A stretch of DNA of 35,291 bases from contig PBMO01000025.1 of NCBI GenBank assembly GCA_002722595.1, positions 1 through 35,291 on the forward strand, read 5' to 3'. The position numbers and the translations under genes were made by a program. Shown here one piece after another: positions 17,167 through 25,231 of the stretch (its first letter is position 1; each line of letters starts with the position of its first letter). Origin of the DNA: Methanobacteriota archaeon. GTDB lineage: Archaea; Thermoplasmatota; Poseidoniia; Poseidoniales; Thalassarchaeaceae. The notes under the pieces are model-generated. The model was not told the DNA's origin and searched no databases. It was given only the letters and a program-made list of their open reading frames with translations.

Positions 17167-18945
17167 TCATCCATTATTCATCAAAACGCCTCGATACGGT
17201 TTGTCGATATCGAGTTGGGCTATGTACAAACCACTAGTTATGCAGGACATGTAGGCGTATCCATCGTGATATTCAACTGCCCATAGGAATGGAATCCAAC
17301 CAAAATCGTAGTACTGACTGCCGAGCGGTTCTCCATAATCACTACCATGGGGGAGATAGAATGCAAGTGTTGCTTCCATGTTTGTTGAGTTCATGTCTTG
17401 TCCAGTGTGTCCTGCCTCGATAAGAGTCTCAACATCGACAATCCACATTCCACCGTGATAATGGCTGATATAGAGCCTTCCGTCCCACGTACCCCCGTGA
17501 CTATTATCGGGTAAATCAGCATCATTGGTTGGGAAGTAGACGCTGTCCAAGTTGTGTGGACTAAACAGTAACCACTCATCGTCATTCGCATGATCCTCGC
17601 ACGATGAACCGAAGCAATGATCCCAAGCGGTCGGGATTTCCCAAGTTGAGTAAAGTGCTGGTTCAAAGTGCACATTGCCATTACTCGTTGTGTAATTGGT
17701 TGTATCCAGAAGGTAGACTAAACCAGTACCAACGGATGTCTGAATTACTTCGACAGCAAGAACAGTGAGGTGCCGGTCTCCTTCAGGCCCTCCTAGATGG
17801 CTGGTATCGACCATCTCGGGGAACGGCTCAGCGTAATGGATGTATGATGCACGGCCTCCATTTTCATTACCAGTGGGGCCACTATCAAACTCTCCATCTC
17901 CATCTAGATCTGCGAAGTCATCCCAGTGCCCCACCTCCGGTGCCCGCCATGTGCAGCCGGCTTGCGTGCCACCCGAAACAGCGCAAGCGGTGCCCATTGC
18001 ATAATATTCCAATGGACTGTTTGTCGGATGTGGTACATCACTGATGTCGAATATACGTAAGCCTGCTTCCCAATATGCGCCGTAGATGTATGTCCGCCCA
18101 TATCTTGGATCATTTTGGTCATTACCTGGCCATGTTTGACTAGTCATGTCGTGTATGTAAATCCAACCACCTCGCGTGGTTTCCCAAGCAACTTCCGCCT
18201 CGCCAACCTTGACAATTCTTGGCAAGTCAGCCCACCCATCAAAGTTCAGGTGTGCAATAGTGATGCCTCCACATGCATCACCTTGGCCGATATCACATTG
18301 CTCATAATCAGGATTGGCAACGAGAATGTACCATTCTCCATCAATCATCTGTGTGTAGAGATTGTGTGGACCACTTGGGTGGTCCCAATCAAACCATGAA
18401 TCGACGTATCTTGGATCTGTTTTGTCTGTGACATCAAGCAATGTCACACTGACTTGGATGGGGTCATCCCAATTTCCAACATTCGGATCAGCATATCCTG
18501 AATCAATCAGCTGATTTTGTAAAATTAGGTATTCATTACCATTGTATTCTAGATACTTGACATCTAGAACTTGTGTATTCGGGTCGTTGTAAACACCCAT
18601 CACTGTGGTGTTGTAAGGGTCTGTAACATCTGTGATGTGCACATCATTCCATCCTGCTTGGTAAGCATACACTCTACCATCTGGTGCAGTCATCACCTGC
18701 ACCTCGGCATTACCTGGACTGGTCAATTCATTGAAATCCGCGAATTCTACGTTTGAACTACTCATATTGTGATGGGCCGGGTCGCGGTGATCATGTTCTT
18801 CACCCTGAATAAGGGGGTCATCCACCAGCGAAACCTCATCATTAGCATCAGAATCACTACTCATGTCAATCATTGCTACAAATCCCAAGGATGCACTCCC
18901 CAGAAAAAGAAGTCCCGCGATGATTAGAGCTTTACGCGTCTCCAT
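17167..18945 (-). CDS. Exported LVIVD-type beta-propeller protein
   Basis: 592 aa. An N-terminal hydrophobic helix (~7-26) acts as signal or membrane anchor, followed by a short histidine/aspartate-rich linker (EEHDHRDPAHH). The rest shows repeated blades of the form (V/L)xxxDVTDPxxxxxxG, for example HITDVTDPYNTTVMGVY, LLDVTDKTDPRYV, LRIFDISDVPHPT and MWIVDVETL, matching the LVIVD repeat of extracellular propellers. An acidic D-L-D-G-D-G-E-F-D motif near the middle probably binds calcium. Several cysteine pairs fit an extracytoplasmic location. Substrate and partner are unknown. It precedes the M28 and SCO genes on the same strand, but those have a separate promoter. Its own promoter is the palindrome-bearing divergent region at 18951-18982. 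Confidence 0.8.
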   Translation of the reverse strand: METRKALIIAGLLFLGSASLGFVAMIDMSSDSDANDEVSLVDDPLIQGEEHDHRDPAHHNMSSSNVEFADFNELTSPGNAEVQVMTAPDGRVYAYQAGWNDVHITDVTDPYNTTVMGVYNDPNTQVLDVKYLEYNGNEYLILQNQLIDSGYADPNVGNWDDPIQVSVTLLDVTDKTDPRYVDSWFDWDHPSGPHNLYTQMIDGEWYILVANPDYEQCDIGQGDACGGITIAHLNFDGWADLPRIVKVGEAEVAWETTRGGWIYIHDMTSQTWPGNDQNDPRYGRTYIYGAYWEAGLRIFDISDVPHPTNSPLEYYAMGTACAVSGGTQAGCTWRAPEVGHWDDFADLDGDGEFDSGPTGNENGGRASYIHYAEPFPEMVDTSHLGGPEGDRHLTVLAVEVIQTSVGTGLVYLLDTTNYTTSNGNVHFEPALYSTWEIPTAWDHCFGSSCEDHANDDEWLLFSPHNLDSVYFPTNDADLPDNSHGGTWDGRLYISHYHGGMWIVDVETLIEAGHTGQDMNSTNMEATLAFYLPHGSDYGEPLGSQYYDFGWIPFLWAVEYHDGYAYMSCITSGLYIAQLDIDKPYRGVLMNNG

Positions 18946-18950
18946 GGCAC

Positions 18951-18969
18951 ACCGACCCTAAGGGTCGGT
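18951..18969. promoter_or_regulatory. Perfect inverted repeat in a divergent promoter
   Basis: ACCGACCC (18951-18958) and GGGTCGGT (18962-18969) are a perfect 8-bp inverted repeat around TAA. It lies 5 nt before the start codon of the minus-strand propeller gene and just upstream of the plus-strand TATA element, where a dimeric regulator could control both genes. Confidence 0.6.
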
Positions 18970-18970
18970 T

Positions 18971-18982
18971 TGTATTTATCTA
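18971..18982. promoter_or_regulatory. Shared bidirectional TATA element
   Basis: TGTATTTATCTA reads as TATTTATC on the plus strand, 22-29 nt before ATG 19002, and as GATAAATA on the minus strand, ~27-35 nt before ATG 18945. Both genes would then be leaderless or nearly so. Confidence 0.5.
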
Positions 18983-19001
18983 CGTTCAGGTACCGCCATC
19001 C

Positions 19002-19589
19002 ATGCGCGGTGTACTAATTGCTCTTCTCTTCGCAATTCCGCTATTGTCTGGCCTCAGTGTGGCACATGAGCCAGAGAGATTCACAGTCATTGTCCGGGAA
19101 GACACTCATTCACCCCTTGAGGCCAATCTTGTCGTCAATGATTCCGTACAATATATCAACGTCGACAGTAGAGAGAACATCACTCATGAAATCGGATTAG
19201 ATCTCAACGGAGATGGTGATTTCGACGACCCCGATGAGTTTTCCTCTGGCCCTCTCAATTACGAATGCGATAGGGTCAACGACACTGATTGTAGAACGGC
19301 TTGGACATTCTTCTTCAATGATACATCTCTGATTGGTAATTACATTTTGTCAGACCTACTTTCTGATGGGACTGAAATTGAGGTGCGGCTGAATATTGCA
19401 GCAGATATCCACATTGAAAATGCACCAGCAATAGGTGAATGCTTTGGCGACTGTGAAGAGGAAGAAACCACAGAAGAGATGAAACGTTCTAGTCAAACAG
19501 ATTTGCAGAAAGGTTTGATGCTAGCTGGTATGACAATGTTTGGCGGTGCATCGGTAATTCTTCTGTCTACTATTATGCAGAAATTATGA
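19002..19589 (+). CDS. Exported C-anchored protein with a calcium-type loop
   Basis: 195 aa. An N-terminal signal peptide ends near A21 (SVAHEP). The middle has a D67-x-N-x-D71-G-D73-F-D75-D loop typical of calcium-binding repeats. Cysteines C89/C97 and C147/C151 could form two disulfides. A beta-rich segment with WTFFFND follows. A C-terminal transmembrane helix lies at ~171-190, with a very acidic stretch just before it. No enzyme motif is seen, and a cupredoxin-like fold is possible but unsupported. It diverges from the LVIVD propeller gene, with which it shares a promoter region and a palindrome, so the two may act together at the cell surface. Confidence 0.65.
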   Translation: MRGVLIALLFAIPLLSGLSVAHEPERFTVIVREDTHSPLEANLVVNDSVQYINVDSRENITHEIGLDLNGDGDFDDPDEFSSGPLNYECDRVNDTDCRTAWTFFFNDTSLIGNYILSDLLSDGTEIEVRLNIAADIHIENAPAIGECFGDCEEEETTEEMKRSSQTDLQKGLMLAGMTMFGGASVILLSTIMQKL

Positions 19590-19606
19590 GTGCTAGAATA
19601 TTTTTG

Positions 19607-20320
19607 TCATGATTCCAAAGCCCTCAGAGCTTCTACATCGAAAAGGCTTGCAGCACGCGATAAGGCCTCTTTGATTGTGAACCAACGGGCTTCCTCAATC
19701 TCATCTTGTTTGGGTGCAAATTTCAAGTCTCCTATGACGGTGCACTTGTATGTGAAGGATAGGAACTGAATACCTTCATTGGTGAAAATTCTCTCAGCGA
19801 TTTGGACGATATCTTCTCCTGAAATTTCTACATTCACACCCAATTCTTCAGAAACTTCGCGTATTGCCCCCTCTAGTGGATGTTCAGCATAATCGACAAA
19901 ACCTCCTGGCAAGGTCCAATGACCTGTAAAGAATCCGCGTTTCACCTTCGCCATCGCCACTTGATTTTTCTGATTTACTAGGATGACCTTGGCCACAACT
20001 CTGTGCATGCTCCTGTACACACATTCTCTGGCTAGAGGGTCAACACAATCATCCGAAATCAGTTTATCTTTCCAAGTCCAGTGTTCGGGCCATTCGATTT
20101 CTGGTAAAGCATAGATTACTTCGTGATATTCACTGCCAAATCGGATCCTGTTTACCCTTCTTTCAGTCCACACAATTCCCATATTTTCTACTTCAGAAGT
20201 GGTGGGCAGTCTTAGAGAAACATCACCATTTCTCCCCATGACTGCCTTCTGAGGGCCTTTGCCATCCAAGTCTACGAGTAGAACCTTACCGTCATGCTCG
20301 AGGTAGAGGGATTGAGTCAT
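19607..20320 (-). CDS. Nudix hydrolase
   Basis: 237 aa. The Nudix box is complete: G140-x5-E146-x7-R154-E155-x2-S-E158-E159-x-G161, preceded by GHWTLPGGF. This Mg2+ site hydrolyses nucleoside diphosphates linked to another moiety. The N-terminal ~100 residues form an extra beta-rich domain with LYLEHDGKVLLVDL that I do not recognise; there is no NADH-pyrophosphatase zinc ribbon. The substrate cannot be read from the sequence. The start ATG 20320 has GAGGTG 4 nt upstream. The mdh gene ends 8 nt before it, so the two are one operon, which would fit a role in NAD(H) or metabolite housekeeping. Confidence 0.9.
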   Translation of the reverse strand: MTQSLYLEHDGKVLLVDLDGKGPQKAVMGRNGDVSLRLPTTSEVENMGIVWTERRVNRIRFGSEYHEVIYALPEIEWPEHWTWKDKLISDDCVDPLARECVYRSMHRVVAKVILVNQKNQVAMAKVKRGFFTGHWTLPGGFVDYAEHPLEGAIREVSEELGVNVEISGEDIVQIAERIFTNEGIQFLSFTYKCTVIGDLKFAPKQDEIEEARWFTIKEALSRAASLFDVEALRALES

Positions 20321-20328
20321 GTTTCACC

Positions 20329-21327
20329 TCAATGGCCCAATAGCTCGCTAACTGCTTCCCGCTCTTCCAAGAGTGCAGTGATGTTTTCATCGATCTTTGA
20401 CTGAGCAAAGGCATCGATATCGAGATTGTCTACCACAATGACCTCGCCATTTTCACATCGGCAAGGGAAGCTGAACACCAACCCTTCTGGAACTCCATAC
20501 CAGCCTTCTGAAGGTAGGGCCATAGATACGATTCTTCCATTCGACCCCTGCCACCAGTCACGCATGTGATCGACCGCAGCAGAAGCAGCAGAAGCAGCAG
20601 ATGAGGCGCCTCGCGCCTCAATAATTGCCTTCCCTCGTGTTGCGACCGTACCAAGGAAATCTCCCTGTAACCAATCCTCACTGAAAACATGAGTTGCCTC
20701 TTTACCATCGACAGATGCAAATCGTGGGTCGGGGTACATGGTGTTCGCGTGATTGCCCCAGATGAATACATCCTGAATCTTTGACGCCGATACTCCTGCA
20801 CGTTCAGCCATCTGCCCGACAGCTCGATTCTGATCAAGCCGAGTCATGGCTGTGAATTGTTTAGAGGGGATGCTGGGCGCGTTTGCGCATGCTATGAGTG
20901 CATTGGTGTTGCAAGGGTTACCGACAGTAATGACCTTCACATTCTGCGAGGCAACCGCATCAATCGCTTGTCCTTGGCCAACGAAGATTGGGCCATTTGC
21001 TGCCACGAGGTCGGCCCGGTCCATGTCCTTGGTGCGCGGACGTGAACCAACGAGGAAAATCGCATCTGCATCTTTGAATGCAATACTGGGATCATCTGTG
21101 CCAACGATGCCGTGAATCAGTGGGAATGCAGAATCCTTCAATTCCATGATGACGCCGTCTAAGCGTTGCATTCCAGATGGTATCTCTAGTAGTTGTAAGG
21201 TCACTGGTTGATTAGATCCAAAACAATCGCCACTAGCGATTCGCCATAATAGTGCATATCCAATGTTGCCAGCAGCACCAGTCACCGCAACACGAATTGT
21301 CTCTTTCATTCCATCATTTTCACACAT
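20329..21327 (-). CDS. mdh: Malate dehydrogenase
   Basis: 332 aa, the usual size. It interconverts malate and oxaloacetate with NAD(P) in the citric acid cycle. The start is placed at ATG 21327 because GAGGA lies 6 nt upstream; a longer frame reaching 21510 lacks a plausible leader. The nucleotide-binding loop is G17-A-A-G-N-I-G23. Substrate arginines are R98 and R104 ([13 protein letters not shown]) and R168. The catalytic pair is D165 and H193 ([12 protein letters not shown]). The pattern matches the cytosolic/bacterial MDH subgroup rather than the LDH-like archaeal enzyme. The alanine/serine run [15 protein letters not shown] is a normal family motif, not a repeat expansion. Confidence 0.95.
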   Translation of the reverse strand: MCENDGMKETIRVAVTGAAGNIGYALLWRIASGDCFGSNQPVTLQLLEIPSGMQRLDGVIMELKDSAFPLIHGIVGTDDPSIAFKDADAIFLVGSRPRTKDMDRADLVAANGPIFVGQGQAIDAVASQNVKVITVGNPCNTNALIACANAPSIPSKQFTAMTRLDQNRAVGQMAERAGVSASKIQDVFIWGNHANTMYPDPRFASVDGKEATHVFSEDWLQGDFLGTVATRGKAIIEARGASSAASAASAAVDHMRDWWQGSNGRIVSMALPSEGWYGVPEGLVFSFPCRCENGEVIVVDNLDIDAFAQSKIDENITALLEEREAVSELLGH

Positions 21328-21421
21328 GAGTAGTCCTCGTTGCACATGGGGCAGAGATTCACGTCCATATTGGTTACCGTGCAGGGGAATGCTTGAAGGC
21401 ATCCAATTTCTAGTCATATGC

Positions 21422-22102
21422 ATGGAGAAGAGGCAAGCAGCAATAATCGCTTTACTCCTAGTAGGCACAGCTCCTTCTATCTCCACATTCTGCTCCTTTG
21501 TTTTGAACAATGGTGTGGCCTCTCAGCTCATCTTTGTATTCACGAAATTGTGGTTGCTTTGTGTCCCCTTTATTTGGTATCTCAAGATGGATGGAGGCAC
21601 ATTCTCTTGGTCTAAGCCAGAACATGGTGGCTACTGGGTGAGCATCGGTTTAGGGATTACAATGAGTATTGTCATGGTCTCGGCATGGATGTTGCTTGGC
21701 AATGCGATCGATACAAAGTTGCTCGCAGATGCGTTGGAACCAGTCGGTCTAATGGAACCACGAGTATATCTTCTTGCGACCATATATTGGATTCTCATAA
21801 ATTCGCTTCTGGAGGAATACGTTTTCCGGTGGTTTTTGGTCGTAAAATCTGAAGAGCTGGTGGGTGAAGGCATACCTGCTATCATCCTTTCAGCCCTCAT
21901 CTTTGTCGTCCATCATACTGTGGCTTTGTTCGTCTTTGGTTTTCCTTGGTGGGCCAATTTAATATGTAGTTTAGCACTGTTTATCGGGGGGGCGATTTTC
22001 TCTTGGCTCTATGTCCGATATCGTAGTATTTGGATTCCCTATATTGCGCATGCAATTTGTGACATTGCAGTCTTTGGTGTGGGTGCCATCATTCTGTTTT
22101 GA
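21422..22102 (+). CDS. CPBP-family intramembrane metalloprotease (CAAX-protease-like)
   Basis: 226 aa and several membrane helices. The glutamyl intramembrane protease motifs are present: E131-E132-Y-V-F-R136, H164-H165 in VVHHTVALF, and H210-x3-D214 in IAHAICD. Such enzymes cleave peptides or prenylated proteins in the membrane, and many prokaryotic members have unknown substrates. ATG 21422 (MEKRQAA then a hydrophobic helix) is preferred; upstream in-frame ATGs would overlap the divergent mdh gene. No clear ribosome site is present. It precedes pntA by ~108 bp, which hold several palindromes. Confidence 0.85.
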   Translation: MEKRQAAIIALLLVGTAPSISTFCSFVLNNGVASQLIFVFTKLWLLCVPFIWYLKMDGGTFSWSKPEHGGYWVSIGLGITMSIVMVSAWMLLGNAIDTKLLADALEPVGLMEPRVYLLATIYWILINSLLEEYVFRWFLVVKSEELVGEGIPAIILSALIFVVHHTVALFVFGFPWWANLICSLALFIGGAIFSWLYVRYRSIWIPYIAHAICDIAVFGVGAIILF

Positions 22103-22145
22103 TTGACAACTTATCGACCTACAATCGAGGCCGTATGGTTCAATA

Positions 22146-22158
22146 ACCGATTCTCGGT
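22146..22158. promoter_or_regulatory. Dyad ACCGA/TCGGT upstream of pntA
   Basis: ACCGA (22146-22150) and TCGGT (22154-22158) form a 5-bp dyad around TTC. The same outer half-sites occur in the 18951-18969 inverted repeat. It lies within the putative pntA promoter. Short, so possibly chance. Confidence 0.35.
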
Positions 22159-22170
22159 CGAACGTAACTA

Positions 22171-22187
22171 CAACCCCTATGGGGTTG
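22171..22187. promoter_or_regulatory. Inverted repeat just upstream of pntA
   Basis: CAACCCC (22171-22177) and GGGGTTG (22181-22187) form a perfect 7-bp inverted repeat around TAT, ending 23 nt before ATG 22211. It could be an operator or a leader hairpin next to the ribosome site. Confidence 0.5.
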
Positions 22188-22210
22188 GTGATTCGCATAG
22201 GTGAACCAGT

Positions 22211-23374
22211 ATGAAGTTAGGCGTTCTTGTGGAAGGTGGAGATGAAACTCGAGTTGCTATTGTACCGAATTCAGTTCCGAAGTTGATGAAATTGGGCTTT
22301 GAAGTAAACGTCGAATCTGGTGCTGGAATTTCGTCTCACCACTTGGATTCCGAATATGAGGCCAAGGGTGCTTCTATTGTCAGTCGTGAAGTTGCTATTG
22401 GGTGCGAAATTCTGATTTGTATAGGTGCACCTAATTTCTCAGCACTTTCGGAGGGGCAAATTGTTGCTTGTGTATCCGACCCATTCCGACACCCAGAGAG
22501 GGTCAAACAAGCAATGGATTCCAAGATTACGCTGATGAGTATGGACATGATCCCACGTCGTCTTTCTCGTGCCCAAGCGATGGATGTAAACTCCAGTCAG
22601 GATAATTTAGCAGGGTACAAAGCAGTGCTAATGGGGGCGGCTCAAGTACCCAAGGGCATCCCGATGATGACCACTTCTGCTGGCACCGTGCGCCCTGCCA
22701 AATTTGTAATTATGGGCAGTGGAGTGGCTGGTTTGCAAGCGATTGCTACTGCCAAACGATTGGGTGCAATCGTCTATGCTTCCGATGTCCGGAAGTCAAC
22801 TGCTGAACAGATTCAATCCGTGGGTGGTCGATTCATCGAAGTCGACGGGATGGATGACTTTGAGGATGATTCTGGATATGCAAAGCCACTCACTCCAGAG
22901 TTTATTCAGAAGGTCAACGATACGGTTTGTGAAGTTGCTGCTGATGCTGATGTCATCGTTACCACTGCTCGAATTTTTGGCCGACCTGCTCCCATCACCG
23001 TACCTGCATCAGCTGTCTCCAACTTCAAGCCTGGCTCGGTAGTTGTCGACATGAATGCGGATGTAGGCGGTAATTGCGAGTTGACCACCGCTGGTGAAAT
23101 CGTCACAACCGACAATGGTGTAACCATCGTGGGGACAACCAACCTCCCAGGGCAGTTAGCTTCCACTGCGAGTATGTTATACTCAAACAACTTGACCACT
23201 TTTGTAACCTCTCTTGTCAAGGATGGTGAAATTGTCATTGATCCAGATGACGACATATTGTTTGGCGCGCCTGAAGGTAGTGACTTCTACGTCTCCGGCA
23301 TGGGTGGTGTACTAGTTTGTATGAATGGGGAAATCCATGAGAAACAAACACGCCTAGCAGAGGTGGTTGGATGA
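22211..23374 (+). CDS. pntA: NAD(P) transhydrogenase alpha subunit, domain I (PntA, part 1)
   Basis: 387 aa, the soluble NAD(H)-binding part of proton-translocating transhydrogenase, which uses the ion gradient to move hydride from NADH to NADP+. Visible are the RQD-type loop (SSQDNLAGYKAV, ~128-139), the Rossmann motif G169-S-G-V-A-G174, and the downstream acidic D192 binding the adenosine ribose. AGGTGA (22199-22204) sits 6 nt before ATG 22211. The last four bases overlap the next start codon (ATGA, 23371-23374). The split into three polypeptides matches the Rhodospirillum-type arrangement. Confidence 0.96.
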   Translation: MKLGVLVEGGDETRVAIVPNSVPKLMKLGFEVNVESGAGISSHHLDSEYEAKGASIVSREVAIGCEILICIGAPNFSALSEGQIVACVSDPFRHPERVKQAMDSKITLMSMDMIPRRLSRAQAMDVNSSQDNLAGYKAVLMGAAQVPKGIPMMTTSAGTVRPAKFVIMGSGVAGLQAIATAKRLGAIVYASDVRKSTAEQIQSVGGRFIEVDGMDDFEDDSGYAKPLTPEFIQKVNDTVCEVAADADVIVTTARIFGRPAPITVPASAVSNFKPGSVVVDMNADVGGNCELTTAGEIVTTDNGVTIVGTTNLPGQLASTASMLYSNNLTTFVTSLVKDGEIVIDPDDDILFGAPEGSDFYVSGMGGVLVCMNGEIHEKQTRLAEVVG

Positions 23375-23697
23375 GTTTGACGCTTACTGCATTGATAGGT
23401 AGTATCACTGTATTCGTATTGGCTATTTTCCTTGGCTTTGAACTGATTAGCAAGGTGCCACCGACTCTTCATACACCGTTGATGTCCGGCGCCAATGCGA
23501 TTTCAGGCATCACCGTTGTAGGTGCACTCATTCTACTGAATAACAATAGTTGGAACGATGGCGACCCTGGCACTGCAGCTTGGTTGGCTTTCGCTGCACT
23601 TGTAATGGCAACCATCAATGTAGTGGGTGGCTTCATGGTGACCAACAGAATGCTGGAGATGATTGCTGGAAAGAAGAAGAAGAAGGGAGGTGACTGA
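23371..23697 (+). CDS. NAD(P) transhydrogenase alpha subunit, membrane part (PntA, part 2)
   Basis: 108 aa with an N-terminal helix, the conserved SKVPPTLHTPLMSGANAISGI segment, and two further helices, ending in a lysine-rich tail (KKKKKGG). This is the four-helix membrane domain that in E. coli is fused to the C-terminus of PntA; here it is its own gene, as in Rhodospirillum rubrum pntAB. ATGA overlap with the preceding gene indicates translational coupling. Its 3' end carries the strong ribosome site of pntB (GGGAGGTGA, 23685-23693). Confidence 0.95.
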   Translation: MSLTLTALIGSITVFVLAIFLGFELISKVPPTLHTPLMSGANAISGITVVGALILLNNNSWNDGDPGTAAWLAFAALVMATINVVGGFMVTNRMLEMIAGKKKKKGGD

Positions 23698-23698
23698 A

Positions 23699-25144
23699 AT
23701 GGTCGACCCAGTCGTATGGGACATTGGATATCTGATGTCTGCAGCACTCTTTATCCTCGGTATCAAACGATTGTCGAGCCCACGCACCGCACCACAGGGA
23801 AACCGTTTGGGTGCTTACGGAATGCTACTCGCTGTATTGGTCACGATGGCCAAACTCTATTCTGAGGAATTAATCGGTATCGAACTCATTGCGGGAGGCC
23901 TCATCATAGGGTCTGTCATAGGCGCTTGGCTGGCTATTCGAGTCGAAATGACGGGTATGCCCGAACTGGTCGCATTGTTCAATGGGTTTGGTGGCGGCGC
24001 TTCGGCATTAGTAGGATTCTCTGAAGTATTGGATCGCCTCGACAAAGGTAATGTTCCCGATGCAGGTGTTGAACTATATGCAACTTGGATTGCCATCGGT
24101 TTGTCCGGTTTAGTTGGTTGGCTTACCTTAACTGGCAGCCTCATGGCTATGGGTAAATTGATGGGTGGGTTCTACATTCCATTCACTAAGAAGGATGACC
24201 GTGGCCGTCGGAAGTGGGTTAACTTCCCTACTTGGGGACCCCCTTGGTTGAATTTCGTCAAGGGTCTCTTACTAATTGCCTCACTGGCACTGATTGTATT
24301 GACCATTCAGGAACCAGGTAACAAGGACTACGTGTTCTACCTTGTTGGCACGTCTTCTATGCTCGGTGTACTGTTCGTACTACCAATTGGTGGTGCAGAC
24401 ATGCCTGTGGTTGTAAGCCTACTCAACTCACTGTCTGGCATCGCCGCTGCTTTCACAGGATTTGTGATTGGCAACAATGTTCTAATCATCGCCGGTTCAA
24501 TGGTTGGTGCTGCAGGTTTGATTTTGACTTTCATCATGTGCAAGGCGATGAACCGCACACTTCCCGCTGTCCTGTTCAAGTCGTTTGGAGGCGGGGGCAA
24601 AGAAACAGTCACTCGAACAAAAGTTGGTAGCGACCCCGAAGAGGTTGCCATGGTCTGCGATGGCATAAGCAAGTGTGTCATCATCCCTGGTTACGGAATG
24701 GCAGTCAGCCAAGCGCAACATGCTGTCAAGGAATTCGCTGATTTACTCGAAGCAGAAGGTGTCGAGGTCAGTTACGGAATTCACCCTGTTGCGGGTCGAA
24801 TGCCCGGTCACATGAATGTCCTGCTGGCTGAAGCGAATGTCCCGTATGAACAACTCATTGAGATGGACGAAATCAACTCTGAATTACCAGAATGCGATGT
24901 CGCTCTTGTGATTGGTGCCAACGACACAGTCAATCCCGTCGCTCGCAGTGGCGAGGGCCCACTCGGTGGCATGCCCATTATCGATGCTGACAAAGCACGA
25001 GTGGTTGTAATCATCAAGAGAAGTTTATCGGTTGGATATGCTGGTGTCGATAATGATTTGTTCTATGAGGATAAAACGATGATGTTATTCGGTGATGGGA
25101 AGAAAATGATGAACGAATTAAATTCCGCCTTTAAGGACCTTTGA
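23699..25144 (+). CDS. pntB: NAD(P) transhydrogenase beta subunit
   Basis: 481 aa, the usual length. The first ~270 residues form the membrane proton channel (domain II helices). The C-terminal ~190 residues are the NADP(H)-binding domain III, with VIIPGYGMAVSQAQ, GIHPVAGRMPGHMNVLLAEA and VIGANDTVNP. ATG 23699 follows GGGAGGTGA with 5-nt spacing; a TTG at 23663 would add an arginine-rich stretch and is not preferred. The operon ends with the perfect hairpin at 25158-25177. Confidence 0.96.
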   Translation: MVDPVVWDIGYLMSAALFILGIKRLSSPRTAPQGNRLGAYGMLLAVLVTMAKLYSEELIGIELIAGGLIIGSVIGAWLAIRVEMTGMPELVALFNGFGGGASALVGFSEVLDRLDKGNVPDAGVELYATWIAIGLSGLVGWLTLTGSLMAMGKLMGGFYIPFTKKDDRGRRKWVNFPTWGPPWLNFVKGLLLIASLALIVLTIQEPGNKDYVFYLVGTSSMLGVLFVLPIGGADMPVVVSLLNSLSGIAAAFTGFVIGNNVLIIAGSMVGAAGLILTFIMCKAMNRTLPAVLFKSFGGGGKETVTRTKVGSDPEEVAMVCDGISKCVIIPGYGMAVSQAQHAVKEFADLLEAEGVEVSYGIHPVAGRMPGHMNVLLAEANVPYEQLIEMDEINSELPECDVALVIGANDTVNPVARSGEGPLGGMPIIDADKARVVVIIKRSLSVGYAGVDNDLFYEDKTMMLFGDGKKMMNELNSAFKDL

Positions 25145-25157
25145 ATCACATAGAAGA

Positions 25158-25177
25158 GGGGTGCCTATAGGCACCCC
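25158..25177. terminator. Perfect 20-bp palindrome after pntB
   Basis: GGGGTGCC (25158-25165) and GGCACCCC (25170-25177) form a perfect inverted repeat around TATA. As RNA it is a strong 8-bp hairpin 13 nt after the pntB stop, but no T run follows, so it may act as a 3' stabiliser or as a regulator site for the gene at 25232 rather than as a classic terminator. Confidence 0.5.
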
Positions 25178-25231
25178 AATTAAGCAACGGTTAAGGACAT
25201 CAATCCGGTCGAACCACATGGAGGGTTTACC

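Noticed and set aside
20560-20610. Trinucleotide-like GCA/GAA repeat
   Set aside because: It encodes the conserved [12 protein letters not shown]-type motif of malate dehydrogenase, so it is coding sequence, not a microsatellite of interest.
21328-21510. 61-residue N-terminal extension of malate dehydrogenase
   Set aside because: The frame is open, but GAGGA 6 nt before ATG 21327 and the family length argue for the shorter protein.
23671-23684. AAG repeat at the pntA2/pntB junction
   Set aside because: It codes the lysine tail of the small membrane subunit and ends in the pntB ribosome site; such basic tails are ordinary.
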